64,000 nucleotides of DNA from Lampris incognitus (lineage: Eukaryota; Chordata; Actinopteri; Lampriformes; Lampridae). A model generated the notes under the pieces. That model saw only the letters and a list, made by a program, of their open reading frames with translations. It was not told the DNA's origin and did not search any database. The stretch spans positions 56,643,856-56,707,855 of the forward strand of contig NC_079220.1 of assembly GCF_029633865.1 (NCBI RefSeq), given 5' to 3'. Positions 24,229-34,107 of the stretch are shown one piece after another (the first letter of the stretch is position 1; every line of letters starts with the position of its first letter). A program made the position numbers and the translations under genes.

Positions 24229-27200
24229 CAATATTTAGCCTACTTATTTTAGCGTGTCTATGTGCATTTTTGTATGTTTGTTGTATACATGGGGTCCACC
24301 TTGATGATGTCCTTGTCTGAATCAGTGGAGCTGTCCTTGTCATAATGTGTCAGCATCTCGGCCAGCAGCTTGACATTGGTGTTCACCTCCTCCAGAGTGT
24401 GCATACGTTTTGTCATCTTTTGCACCCGTGCATCATCCTGAAACAGAAAAACAAAAACAACAGCACAACAAATAAAGCAAAAAATACTGAGCACATCATA
24501 TAGGAGAACCATTAAAAACAACAGTGCACTTTTTAGCATTTCGCAGAACATCTTTACAACATGGAATCAGTTACAATCAAAACTCGATGAGAGGAACTGC
24601 GAGTGACAAACTAACAAGACAGCAAAATGTTAAAAGATTCTTGTGTCACTAAATCTGAGGTGGCAATTTCTAGTCCAGTGATGAATCAACAGGTGAATTT
24701 TCACCTGACTGACTGATAAAGCAATCATAATTTGCTAAAATAATGTGGGGTTCTGTACTGACCCCCATATCTTTGCATTAAATGTTAATCAAAACACAAA
24801 TCTTGTATATTCAGAAATCTGGCATCGCTCACTTCTTTCACCATGTTTTTGATCAACCTGTTGGCTTCCTGGAGGTCCTCTGGGTTTTTACTCCGAAGAA
24901 GCTCAGCAAGCAGCTATGAAAAACACACACACACACACACACCTCTGTCAGTTTCCTTCCACAATTCCAGGTATGCCCCCCTCGCCCCTTTTCACTTCTG
25001 TGGAGATGACTTCATAAAACAAGTTGAATACATTTGTACAAGCAATATAAAAAATGAAAACAAAGTTTCCTTCATTACAAACACTTAGCTCCATCTGAAT
25101 GGGATGGTTGAACCTTACTGTGTGGATAAGAAAACTGGAAACATCTGCTGACCCGTAAATATGTCAATACTCAACATAACCAGAACTCCTTCAACCCAAT
25201 AGGAGATACATTATAGCATGACGCAAATACAGTCTTATCTTGAATACAGTTTGTTATATTATGTTCAGTTTGTTCTAATTGCTTTGTTCTTATTAGTGTC
25301 ACATTATATTCTGCAGTAATTTCCCCTCAATAATCAAAAGTTTAATCTATCTATGAGGAAGCAATGTTTCCTTCACTTATTTAGCTGAACATCACAATTT
25401 GTTCAGTTTGCTACACATCCAACTCTTGTTTCAGTAAATATGGATATTTGAAAGAAAATAACGTTTCATATTTATTGTAAATCAATATACTCTGCACACA
25501 TTTATATTCAATATAAACGTTCCTTTTCAAACAAAGTTCAATTGTTAAGATGCATATTTGGAAACATATCAATTTGTTTACAAAGATTTTCTTGTGTGCA
25601 AATAAATGAAAATTTGCACATATCTATCTTTGTTCTCTCACATTCGAACAATGAACAACACACATCAGTGAATCACAATAAGTTGTTAGGTTGTACATCT
25701 GCCAATGATGCAGTACCTTTGTCTCTTCAATTGCTATAGCACTTGGGTTTGCGAGACTACTTGTATGACCTTGGTACTTTTGACTTATGTATACCTTAAT
25801 GCAGTGCCACTGCAACAACCCAAAAAGATCATGAATACTTTGGTACAGCTGAAAGACTGTGGTAGAACCTTGACTTCTCTACCTGTCTCACCTTGCCCAT
25901 GTCCTCGTTTTCAAACACAGGGTTCTTGGGGCGTGTAGGAGGTGAGGGCACTAGAGTCTTGTCAAGCGGCAACTCTGGATCACGGGTCACAAGGCCTGGA
26001 GGGAGAAAAGGGATAATTGGACCAATACAGTCCTTTTAAGTCAGTTGTGGAAGCATTCCCACAAGCATCAAACAGTAGACCCTCTATGCAAATCATACAG
26101 GTTGAGCAGTGACTAAGGGAAAAAAAGAAGTAAGTGTATTCCATCCATTTCTCAACTCACCCTGTCTTCTCAAAGTCTGGTAAGCTTCACTGATCTTGGT
26201 TTCATTGGGGAAAGCGACCGTCCAGCTGTAAAGCATCTCTATGATCTTTGCCTTCACCTTCTCTGGTACGTTATCACCCAAGTACTGGACACAAGGTGGA
26301 ACAGGGAAGAGAATGAAGAGGACACAAAGGCGGGGGACTTACCATTAATGCAAAGCCATAACCATTTGTGGGACAGGAGTGTGGAAATATCAGTGCAGTA
26401 TTAGCTCACCTTTGGAGACACAACTTTGATCAGTTCATTCAAAAATCGGTACTTTCCAATTTCATTATGAAACCTTCTCCCACAGTTCTTCATACATGCC
26501 TCCAGCACCTGCATAAAATCCCAAAGAGTGAAATGTATACCTAAACCGAAGGTTGAAAGTCAATGGGTGATGCAAACAGTGCATTGACACAACTGAAAAG
26601 CCATTCTTACCGTTAACGCCTGAAGTGCCTCCCATTCTTGTGGTGAATGGATTTTATGGATGAGCAACTTTACTGCTATCTGGGGACTGCAGGAAATGTC
26701 AGAGGACACGTTTGTTCATTCAACATTCTCTCACAGCGGTGGACAAAATGTTTGGTGGGCTGATAGCGTGCATAGATTTACCCTTCCAGTTCCTTGTTGA
26801 TCTGGTCACAGAAGCCAATGATATACTCCCAGTCCTCCTGTCTGTTTGTTGGATGGGTGGCTTTGTCTGTCAGTTCAGGAAAGAAACATCCTCACTAACG
26901 TTGATTTTATGGAGGACTCTTGTTTTTTAAAGAAGAGCAGCACAGCCCAGCTGAGTGCACACAGCAGTTTACAATGCTGACTGACTCAGTGTCTGGTGAT
27001 TAACACGACAATGCACCGATTGTTACCAAAACTCCACCCTTTTGTGCAATAATGTGGCGTGCGTTGCGCTAGTAATGAGAGCAATAATACAAAAAAAGAG
27101 AACTCTGACAAGTGTACAAGTCTTTCACATTAAAACTGCACTTAACGCATTAATTAAACCAGCTTTCTGTATATCTCGACTACTCTTAACTAACAGTTGA

Positions 27201-27498
27201 CAAGTGCCACCACATCCCACGTACGAAAGGAAGACCCATAGTAGAGAAGCTGGTGCAGATCCAGTTTAGAGCTCTCCACCCAGTCCTGCCTGCCTGCTAA
27301 AGATGCTGCTGGGCAGAAAAACGCTACCGTGGAGGCTGTGGCAGATGAGTCATCGGTGCAAACTCTTACAGAAACAAGATTATTGTCTTGTCATCGGGGA
27401 CAACACCGCTAGCTAATTAGCGACTATATTAATTCATTAAGAGGATTAAATCACTCACTGAGCCAAGACTCGAGCGACTCCCCTTCCTGGTACGCCAT
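19228..27498 (-). CDS. gga3: gga3, Golgi-localised gamma-ear-containing ARF-binding protein 3
   Basis: This gene encodes a monomeric clathrin adaptor for trans-Golgi to endosome sorting. Exons in gene order: 27498-27459, 26860-26782, 26686-26611, 26508-26410, 26284-26161, 25995-25892, 24913-24833, 24437-24300, 23687-23606, 23501-23391, 23193-22939, 22845-22763, 21999-21860, 20716-20660 (tentative), 20527-20247, 19991-19822, 19676-19566, 19338-19228; about 710-715 residues (human 723). The start is MAYQEGESLESWL. Domains: VHS (QEDWEYIIGFCDQINKELEG, ALQALTVLEACMKNCGRRFH), GAT (VQKMTKRMHTLEEVNTNVKL, GDILQASDDLSKVINSYKKI), a proline-rich hinge with a clathrin-box-like LLDDELLSL, and a C-terminal gamma-ear (LPVTAYDKDGVRVLLNFASD) ending EVGEVDQFPLPETWGHL. 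The junction of the two hinge exons near 21.86 and 20.7 kb does not resolve in frame by eye. The nup85-gga3-mrps7 order favours gga3 over gga1 or gga2. Confidence 0.94.
20751..21161 (-). mobile_element. tRNA-derived SINE (family A) in gga3 hinge intron
   Basis: On the minus strand it begins GGGGCATCCGGGTGGTGTGG with box B GGTTCGAATCC and ends with a poly(A)-like tail. An 11-bp duplication AAGTCCAATTT flanks it (20740-20750 and 21162-21172). It is in the sense orientation relative to gga3 and ends about 35 nt before the tentative exon acceptor at 20716. Confidence 0.92.
24181..24222. repeat. (TG)n microsatellite in gga3 intron
   Basis: A perfect TG run of about 21 units, followed by GAGAGAG. 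It lies some 80 bp downstream of the donor site of the GAT-domain exon 24437-24300. Confidence 0.9.
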
Positions 27499-27529
27499 AA
27501 CACTACAAACATTACGCGACGTCTTCTAC

Positions 27530-28520
27530 TTCTTTGCGTTTTTGGGCGGATTGCAATACCGACTATTAAACCCATACCGCCACCTACCGTACCGGAGTAT
27601 CAGCTTCTTCTTCTTCGTCTTCGACTTCCTCGTGTTTATTGGTGGTTGCCAAACAACGAATTAGTTAATTTCCGCCACCAGCTGGTACTATGGCGTGTGG
27701 CTCAGAATGTGTATTATTTACGTTATTCCCTCCCAAAAGAGTCAAATCTTAATTAAATGAGTTACTCTAAGAAACTGAAACAAGACTTTATAACATTCAA
27801 GTTAAATCCTTCTGTAGAATATCTGCTAAATCAAATTGTACTTTTATTTTCCTGAGATTTTGAGTCAGACGTCGTCTTGCAATACCAACTGTTCAGCGCA
27901 TCCCGCCGCCTACTGTACCAGAGTATCATCATCATCATCATCATCATCATCTTCTTCTTCTTCTTCTTCGCGTTTATTGGTGGTTGGCAAACAACGAATT
28001 AGTGCATTACCGCTACCAGCTGGTATGGAGTGTGGATCAGAATGTGTATTATTTACGCTATCCCCCCCCCCAAAAAAGTCAAATCTTCTTAATTAAATGA
28101 GTTACTCTAAGAAACTGAAACAAGAGTTTATAACACTCAGTTAAATCCTTCTGTAGAATATCTGCTAAATCAAATTGTACTTTTATTTTCCTGAGATTTT
28201 GAGTCAGACGCCTCCTTGCAAAACCAACCGTTCAGCGCATCCCGCCGCCTACTGTACCAGAGTATCATCATCATCATCATCATCATCATCAGCAGCATCA
28301 TCTTCTTCTTCGTGTTCATTTGTGGTTGGCAAACAACGAATTAGTGCATTACCGCTACCAGCTGGTATGGAGTGTGGATCAGAATGTGTATTATTTACTC
28401 TACCCCCCCCCCCAAAAAGAGTCAAATCTTCTTAATTAAATGAGTTAATCTAAGAAACTGAAACAAGATGTTATAACACTCAGTTAAATGCTTCTGCAGA
28501 ATATCTACTACTACTACTAC
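27530..28520. repeat. Three tandem copies of a roughly 340-bp unit upstream of gga3
   Basis: Copies begin near 27545, 27880 and 28220 with TTGCAATACC or TTGCAAAACC and share GTTTATTGGTGGTTG.CAAAC, CAGCTGGTA, GAATGTGTATTATTTAC, AATTAAATGAGTTA and CCTTCTGTAGAATATCTGCT. Internal (ATC)n and (TTC)n runs vary in length. The motif resembles LINE-associated sequence widespread in fish. The first copy starts about 40 bp from the gga3 start codon, so it may contribute to the gga3 promoter or 5' UTR. Confidence 0.8.
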
Positions 28521-28529
28521 CTTCGGCTG

Positions 28530-29829
28530 CTCCCGAATCTAGAATAAAATGCAAAAAAAGAAGACCACAACTATATTCTATTAAACAAGCCGTTGTTTAT
28601 TAAGAAATCTATTACCCCTCTCTGTATTTCCGACACCTTACCTCCATTTAATATCCCTAATGTCCCTTCCAAATCCCACCCCCGTCCAGCCTCTCAGCCG
28701 TTGTTGCAGCCTTACCCTTGGTTATACGTCTTTGTCACCGTGCATTATTAGTTCATTCAGTCACACTACCGTGCGAGCAGACCTGTGAATGACGTTTCAC
28801 AGTAGAAGCAGAGTTTTACTTAAACCAGTGTGATCAAGCCTTAACCTGAATAGAGCTACCTCCTCCCTTCTACTTCTCCATTTAACACTCTGCGCTCTGT
28901 CTTTTGTATAGTACAGTATGTTCTGCCCTTACTGTCCTCATCCTACTTTTTCTGCCGAAGTTCTGATATTTTCCTCCTGATTAGTGCTTTATCTTCCATT
29001 TTTTCCACATGGCAGTTCAATTATATGGCTCATACTTAGTGATCTTTCAGCCATGCTGTCTGTAAAGTCATGACCCTTTATTCCCACACGATCCAACTAA
29101 ATTCTGCATCTATTCCCAGTCTTCGAATCCTAAATAAACATTGCAAATGTTTACACCTAAGATCTTCCTAGACTGACTTCATAATCTGTAGACTTAAACG
29201 TACTGCTGCAGAGTCAGTACACAACACCACCCAGTCTGGCCTCGCTTCGTCCACCCACTGCAGACCAACAACCACTGCCATCATCTCAGCTGTATAAACC
29301 AATCACTTGTCTGTCATTCTATTCCCTGAATGAATTTGAAATTGTGGGGTGTATACTCCTGTTCCCACATTCTGATCTGTTGAGCCATCAGTAAATATCT
29401 GTAAGTGGTTATAAATGACCACTTATATACTGGTTTGCACAGTGTCCAGTTTTGCTTTCCACACAATCTCTCCTTGGTTCCACAATGCTAAAATCAACTT
29501 TAGCCTTAAGAAGCAGCCATGGGGGGACATTACTCAGTGGACGAGGGGAAATTAAACCTTGTTTCCTTTAACATCAGATAGTTCTGCTTTATCTTTTATC
29601 TTCCACCCCAAAATAATTTCCCTTAAATCTGTTATACTCCCAATATTCATTCTGGACACTTTGTGGTATTTTTTATCCCACATCTCCTAAAACGAATCCA
29701 GTAAACTAATGAGAGTTGGTCTCTTCTGAGCTCTGGTGGGATTTCTCCCGATTCCACCAGCACAGCATTACATGCCCTTGATCTCACTGCACCAATGTCA
29801 AATCTCAAGGCTTTATTTTGCATTCTATC

Positions 29830-29830
<1 letters not shown>
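28530..29830 (-). mobile_element. 3' fragment of an RNase H-bearing LINE (I/Nimb-like)
   Basis: On the minus strand 29830-29647 encodes KIDRMQNKALRFDIGAVRS and SGEIPPELRRDQLSLVYW, the conserved segment after the reverse transcriptase in I-clade elements. Further on, near 29310-29170, it encodes AEMMAVVVGLQWVDEARPDW followed by VLCTDSAA, an RNase H domain with visible E and D residues. No continuous ORF links them, and the 5' part is missing or separated by the Tc1 insertion. It is an old, truncated copy. Confidence 0.7.

Positions 29831-29864
<34 letters not shown>
29826..29864. repeat. (TA)n microsatellite, left of Tc1
   Basis: The TA run continues on the other side of the Tc1 element (about 31461-31515). 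The transposon therefore entered an existing TA microsatellite. Confidence 0.85.
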
Positions 29865-29867
<3 letters not shown>

Positions 29868-30122
29868 TGCTCAAAAAAATAAAGGGAACACCTAAAAACA
29901 CAATATAGACCTCGATGAATGAAATATTTCAGCTGAAAATCTTTATTTATTAGACAGAGGAATGTGTTTAGAGCAAAATAACCTAAGAATGATCAATGGA
30001 AATCAAAATCATTAGCCCATTAAGGTCTGGATTCAGAATCATACTCAAAATCAAAGTGGAAAATGAGAACATAGGCTGATCCAACTTCTGTGGAAATTCT
30101 TCAAGACGATTCAAAATGAGGC

Positions 30123-31148
30123 TCAGTAGTGTGTGTGGCCTCCACGTGCCTGTATGCACTCCCTACAACGTCTGGGCATGCTCCTGATGAGACGACGGAT
30201 GGTCTCCTGAGGGATCTCCTCCCAGACCTGGATCAGGGCATCGGTCAACTCCTGGACAGTCTGTGGTGCGACATCGCGTTGGCGGATGGTACGAGACATG
30301 ATGTCCCAGAGGTGCTCGATTGGATTCAGGTCTGGGGAACGTGCAGGCCAGTCCATAGCATCAATGCCCTCGACATACAGGAACTGCTGACACACTCTGG
30401 CCACATGAGGACGAGCATTGTCATGCATGAGCAGGAACCCAGGGCCCACTGCACCAGCATATGGTCTGACAATGGGTCTGAGGATCTCATCCCGGTACCT
30501 AATGGCAGTCATGGTACCTCTGGCTAGCACGTAGAGGTCTGTGCGGCCCTCCAAGGATATGCCTCCCCAGACCATCACTGACCCACCGCCAAACCGGTCA
30601 TGCTGGAGGATGTTGCAGGCAGCAGAACGTTCTCCACAGCGTCTCCAGACTCTCTCACGTCTGTCACATGTGTTCAGTGTGAACCTGCTCTCATCTGTGA
30701 AGAGCACAGGGCGCCAATGGCGAATCTGCCAACCAAGATGTTCTCTGGCAAAGGTCAATCGGGCTGCACGGTGTTGGGCTGTGAGCACAGGCCCCAATTG
30801 TGGACGTCGGGCCCTCATACCATCCTCATGCATTCTGTTTCTCACTGTTTGAGCAGAAACCTGCACATTAGTGGCCTGTTGAAGGTCGTTTTGTAGGGCT
30901 CCGGCAGCGCTCCTCCTGTTCCTCCTTGCACAAAGGACCAGATAGCGGTCCTGCTGCGGGGTTGTTGTCCTCCTGCGGCCCCCTCCACGTCTCCTGGTGT
31001 ACTGGGCTGTCTCCTGGTACCTCCTCCATGCTCTGGACACTGTGCTGGGAGACACATCAAATCTTCTTGCCACAGCACGCATTGATGTGCCATCCTGGAT
31101 GAGCTGCACTACCTGAGCAACTTCTGTAGGTTGCAGATACCGCCTCAT
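30123..31148 (-). CDS. Tc1-family transposase, intact ORF (341 aa)
   Basis: This is a cut-and-paste transposase acting on the terminal repeats of its own element. Residues 1-50 form a helix-turn-helix domain ([20 protein letters not shown]). A basic linker RRRGGGRRR follows at about 52-60, then a second DNA-binding segment ([19 protein letters not shown]). The catalytic triad is present: D152 in LFTDESRF, D243 in MHDNARPH and E278 in [11 protein letters not shown], with 34 residues between the last two (DD34E, Tc1 type). The glycine-rich [12 protein letters not shown] motif is intact. Length is normal for the family and there are no internal stops. Whether it is active cannot be judged from sequence alone. 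It is independent of the neighbouring host genes. Confidence 0.96.
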   Translation of the reverse strand: MRRYLQPTEVAQVVQLIQDGTSMRAVARRFDVSPSTVSRAWRRYQETAQYTRRRGGGRRRTTTPQQDRYLVLCARRNRRSAAGALQNDLQQATNVQVSAQTVRNRMHEDGMRARRPQLGPVLTAQHRAARLTFAREHLGWQIRHWRPVLFTDESRFTLNTCDRRERVWRRCGERSAACNILQHDRFGGGSVMVWGGISLEGRTDLYVLARGTMTAIRYRDEILRPIVRPYAGAVGPGFLLMHDNARPHVARVCQQFLYVEGIDAMDWPARSPDLNPIEHLWDIMSRTIRQRDVAPQTVQELTDALIQVWEEIPQETIRRLIRSMPRRCRECIQARGGHTHY

Positions 31149-31263
31149 GCCAACTCTAGTGGTGAGGGCACTAGCACAATGAAAAACTAACCAAAGATCG
31201 GCCAGAAAAGATGAGGACAGGCAAATGGTCTGTGGCCACCACCTGCAAATCCATTCCTGTTAT

Positions 31264-31330
31264 AGGGGTTGTCTTGCAAATTGTCTAATTTCCACCAGGT
31301 GGAAATTAGACAATTTGCAAGACAACCCCT
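31264..31330. repeat. Perfect 67-bp palindrome inside the Tc1 element
   Basis: Arms 31264-31296 and 31298-31330 are exact reverse complements (AGGGGTTGTCTTGCAAATTG... and its complement) around a single A. It lies between the transposase start and the right terminal repeat. Confidence 0.95.
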
Positions 31331-31460
31331 TTACCAACAGGTGAAATTGCTTCACAAATCAGTGTTGCTTCCTAACTGGACAGGTTGATATCTCAAAAGT
31401 GTGATTGACTTGGAGCTACATTGCATTGCTTATGTGTTCCCTTTATTTTTTTGAGCAGTG

Positions 31461-31461
31461 T

Positions 31462-31520
<59 letters not shown>

Positions 31521-31660
31521 TTGCTTATATCTAAGGCTTGCACTGTCTCATAGAGAATTTACTTGACAAACTGGATTATTTTGCTCCTTGTTTGTTGAGC
31601 ACTATCCCTACCGTTGAGTGTTTCTTTTAACAAAGTTATATATATATATGTATATATATA
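31461..31660. repeat. (TA)n microsatellites right of Tc1
   Basis: TA runs at about 31465-31515 and 31637-31662, separated by unremarkable sequence. Confidence 0.8.
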
Positions 31661-31663
31661 TAT

Positions 31664-31800
31664 CTGTGATGGCCTGGTGGCCTGTCCAGGGTGACTCCCC
31701 TCCTGCCACCCAATAACTGCTGGGATAGGCTCCAGCATCTTCGTGACCCTGAGAGCAGGATAAGTGGTTTGGATAGTGAATGAATGAATGGATGGATGAA
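31664..31800 (+). mobile_element. Truncated SINE/LINE tail (family B)
   Basis: TGGCCTGTCCAGGGTGACTC, GGGATAGGCTCCAGCAT and CCCTGAGAGCAGGATAAGTG followed by GAATGAATGGATGGATG match the 3' tail of the SINE at 39345-39618. The tRNA-like head is absent. Confidence 0.8.
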
Positions 31801-31805
31801 TATAT

Positions 31806-32123
31806 TGTAGCGAAGTTGCTACCCCGTCAGAATTGTGCCAATTGTCCTGTTTTACCCATCAGGCACTGCGTGCAGATTGTCAGCTGTTATTAATTGTTTT
31901 GTAAGTGTTTTTATGTGTTTATGTGATTACTATTTGTTGTGGTGTAATTGTAGTTGTCATTCTGTTGTGTTGTGTAACCTTGGAACTGAAACCCTGAACA
32001 ACTTGGTTGTTCAAGTAGATGACACCCATGTATTGTGTCACATTTCTGTAAGTTCTTGTTTCTGTGTGAGTTCAATAAAGGGGCTGCAAAGTTACCTTTG
32101 TCGTTGCTTCTACGTTCGCCACA
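31806..32123 (+). mobile_element. Candidate solo LTR (about 318 bp), fossil
   Basis: The segment begins TGTAGCGAAG and ends TTCGCCACA (TG...CA). It has an AATAAA signal near 32074 followed by a GT-rich stretch, and possible 4-bp ATAT duplications on both sides. These are compatible with a Ty3-like solo LTR, but the AT-rich flanks make the duplication weak evidence. No internal region is present. Confidence 0.45.
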
Positions 32124-32129
32124 ATATAT

Positions 32130-33140
32130 AAACATGCCTGCTTATCTGCTCCCCAGTTGTATCCAGCTATAGCGCTCATTAATTACATTTTGTTTCTATT
32201 TTTCTTCCAACAATACCAATTCGCTGCCAATAAAAGTGGGCGTGTCTGGGGCGCACAGAACTGCCCCCCCTGGAAAATCTGAAGAAACCAATCAGACAGC
32301 AGCCTCAGGTCACCTGCTCGCCACAGGTTTGAGGGCTTACATAAGGTATGGTTTGGCCGGCGCCCCTCACCCAGGAAGTATATCTATTCAGACAGGAATC
32401 AACCATTTGGACCCAAATACCATTTGGACCCATATTTAATGCTGCTGCCAGGCGCTCACAGATGGAAAACACTTTTATTTCCTAACTACACATCTAAATC
32501 ATATTTAACATGTTTAAGTAGATTTTCATCTCTTGATATTTGAAGGCGCCCTGTACTGGCCAGCTGCCACTGCTGACCACTCCTCCGTCTCCCGCTGTGC
32601 TGTCTTCCTGTTACTACTCTATGAACTTACTATGAACTGATTCAACCCTCTGGGATCTGGAGAAGTGTGTCTTAACAGATTAGCATCGGTGCATTGTTTT
32701 GAACGACACTTTGTTAGTTAATAAGCATTTTCTTGGCAGTGTTGCGTTTGTGGACATTACATCCCATCGCCACCGGGTGGCACTGTGAGACGATGTATGG
32801 CGGACAGGGACTGCTATAATGGGACAGAAGAAGAACAAAGCCAGTTGCTAAATAAAGTTAAATAACAGTTCGTTCGTCCCCTGTGATTCACTCACCAACA
32901 TAACAGTAACCATGACCACTTCCACTGGAGGTTGTCGACAAACACGTTATTCTAGATCAATACTGGGGGGGGGGGGGGTAACGCTTTCCCTGAGGATTAC
33001 GTTCCTTATGCAATGGTTAGTAGCTTTGACTCACTAAAGGACATTCAGCATCAATAGAAACGCTAAGGAAGGAATCACACAGCCTTTACCTCTGAAAGCA
33101 GATAACAGCATTCTTACACCACTGGCGATCACAGCAAACG
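32130..33140. other. Repeat-poor intergenic stretch with a possible LTR-like block
   Basis: No gene is seen. The block 32741-32906 begins TGTTGCG, ends CATAACA and contains AATAAAG, which is LTR-like, but it has no convincing target duplication. A G12 homopolymer lies near 32966. Confidence 0.35.
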
Positions 33141-33149
33141 CAGTAGCTT

Positions 33150-33519
33150 AATCCAGGGATGGGCAACCTTATCTAGGGGTGGGCAACCTTATCCAGGGAT
33201 GGGCAACCTTATCTAGGGGTGGGCAACCATATCTAGGGGTGGGCAACCTTATCCAGGGATGGGCAACCTTATCTAGGGGTGGGCAACCTTATCCAGGGGT
33301 GGGCAACCTTATCCAGGGATGGGCAACCTTATCCAGAGAGGGCCAGTGTGGGTGAAGGTGTTTTTGTTCCAGCCAAGCAGTTCCACACCTGACCCCACTG
33401 ATCAGCCAGTAGAGTCTTTGCTGAGGAACTTGATTAGGAGACACAGGTGTGTAACTGCTTGGTTAGAACAACAACCTGCACCCACACCTACCCTCTCTGG
33501 GTAAGGCTGCCCACCCCTG
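33150..33519. mobile_element. hAT-type MITE with expanded left terminus
   Basis: The right end, complemented, reads CAGGGGTGGGCAGCCTTACC then CAGAGAGGG; the last left-hand unit reads CAGGGATGGGCAACCTTATC then CAGAGAGGG. Such ends are typical of hAT elements. The left end is repeated as about nine 20-bp units (TATCCAGGGGTGGGCAACCT and variants) over 33150-33335. The interior shares AAGCAGTT, GTGTAACTGCTTGGTT and ACCTGCACCCACACC with the foldback at 39115-39333, so the two are related. Confidence 0.8.
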
Positions 33520-34094
33520 AGCCCTTGGACTGACTAGAAAGTCATATAAATGGAAGAATTCTTGATATTTGAGTAGATGGCCTGTGGAGCTGAACAACTG
33601 ACTCACTAATGATATACTCCGATTCAGTTTATCTTGAAGGTACTATTTAAAATAGGGCATTGATGCCACCAGAGCATGGCTTACTCATTCTCATTAGTAA
33701 ACTGAGGTTTCTTTTTCCAGATTAAATAGAATAAAAGCTGGTCTATTTTAGAACAGCAGTCCTCGGGTGCATCCATCGCTTGGACACTGTAAATTAATCT
33801 AGACCAAAAATAACATAAAAAAATAAATTAATTAATCTAGACAGGCCCTCGACGTTAGAGGTCCCTGCGAAGCCCTGAACGCGCTGCCGCCACCAACGAG
33901 CAATACTGCTGGGAAGAAAAAAATAAAAACTAAGAAAAAAAAAGATACGAAGCAGCAGCTACGTCAATTATGTATGATAAAGAAAATAGAGAACTATGAT
34001 CTACTGAGTATTTATTTTTTCTTTGATTTAGATTTTACCCATGAAGGCGCACGATAGCGCGCTAAACCGGGGTCCTTGCTGACCGTCACACTTC

Positions 34095-34107
34095 CAAGAT
34101 GGCTGCC
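34095..34107 (+). promoter_or_regulatory. YY1-like motif overlapping the mrps7 start
   Basis: CCAAGATGGCTGC surrounds the mrps7 ATG and fits the AANATGGCNGC YY1 consensus, common at starts of nuclear genes for mitochondrial proteins. The activity is inferred. Confidence 0.45.

Larger units (their letters stand above)
29865..31460 (-). mobile_element. Tc1-family DNA transposon, structurally complete
   Basis: The ends are TACTGCTCAAAAAAATAAAG on the left and, on the complement of the right end, CACTGCTCAAAAAAATAAAG, with GGGAACAC continuing in both. TA dinucleotides flank it (29863-29864 and 31461-31462). The element is 1596 bp with one intact transposase ORF, which suggests recent insertion. 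A 33-bp-arm perfect palindrome lies upstream of the ORF. Confidence 0.93.

Noticed and set aside
30129-30896. Plus-strand ORFs of 132, 103 and 98 codons
   Set aside because: Antisense shadows of the Tc1 transposase.
32741-32906. Second solo LTR
   Set aside because: The ends TGTTGCG and CATAACA and an AATAAAG are suggestive, but the flanks do not match and no partner copy is in the window.
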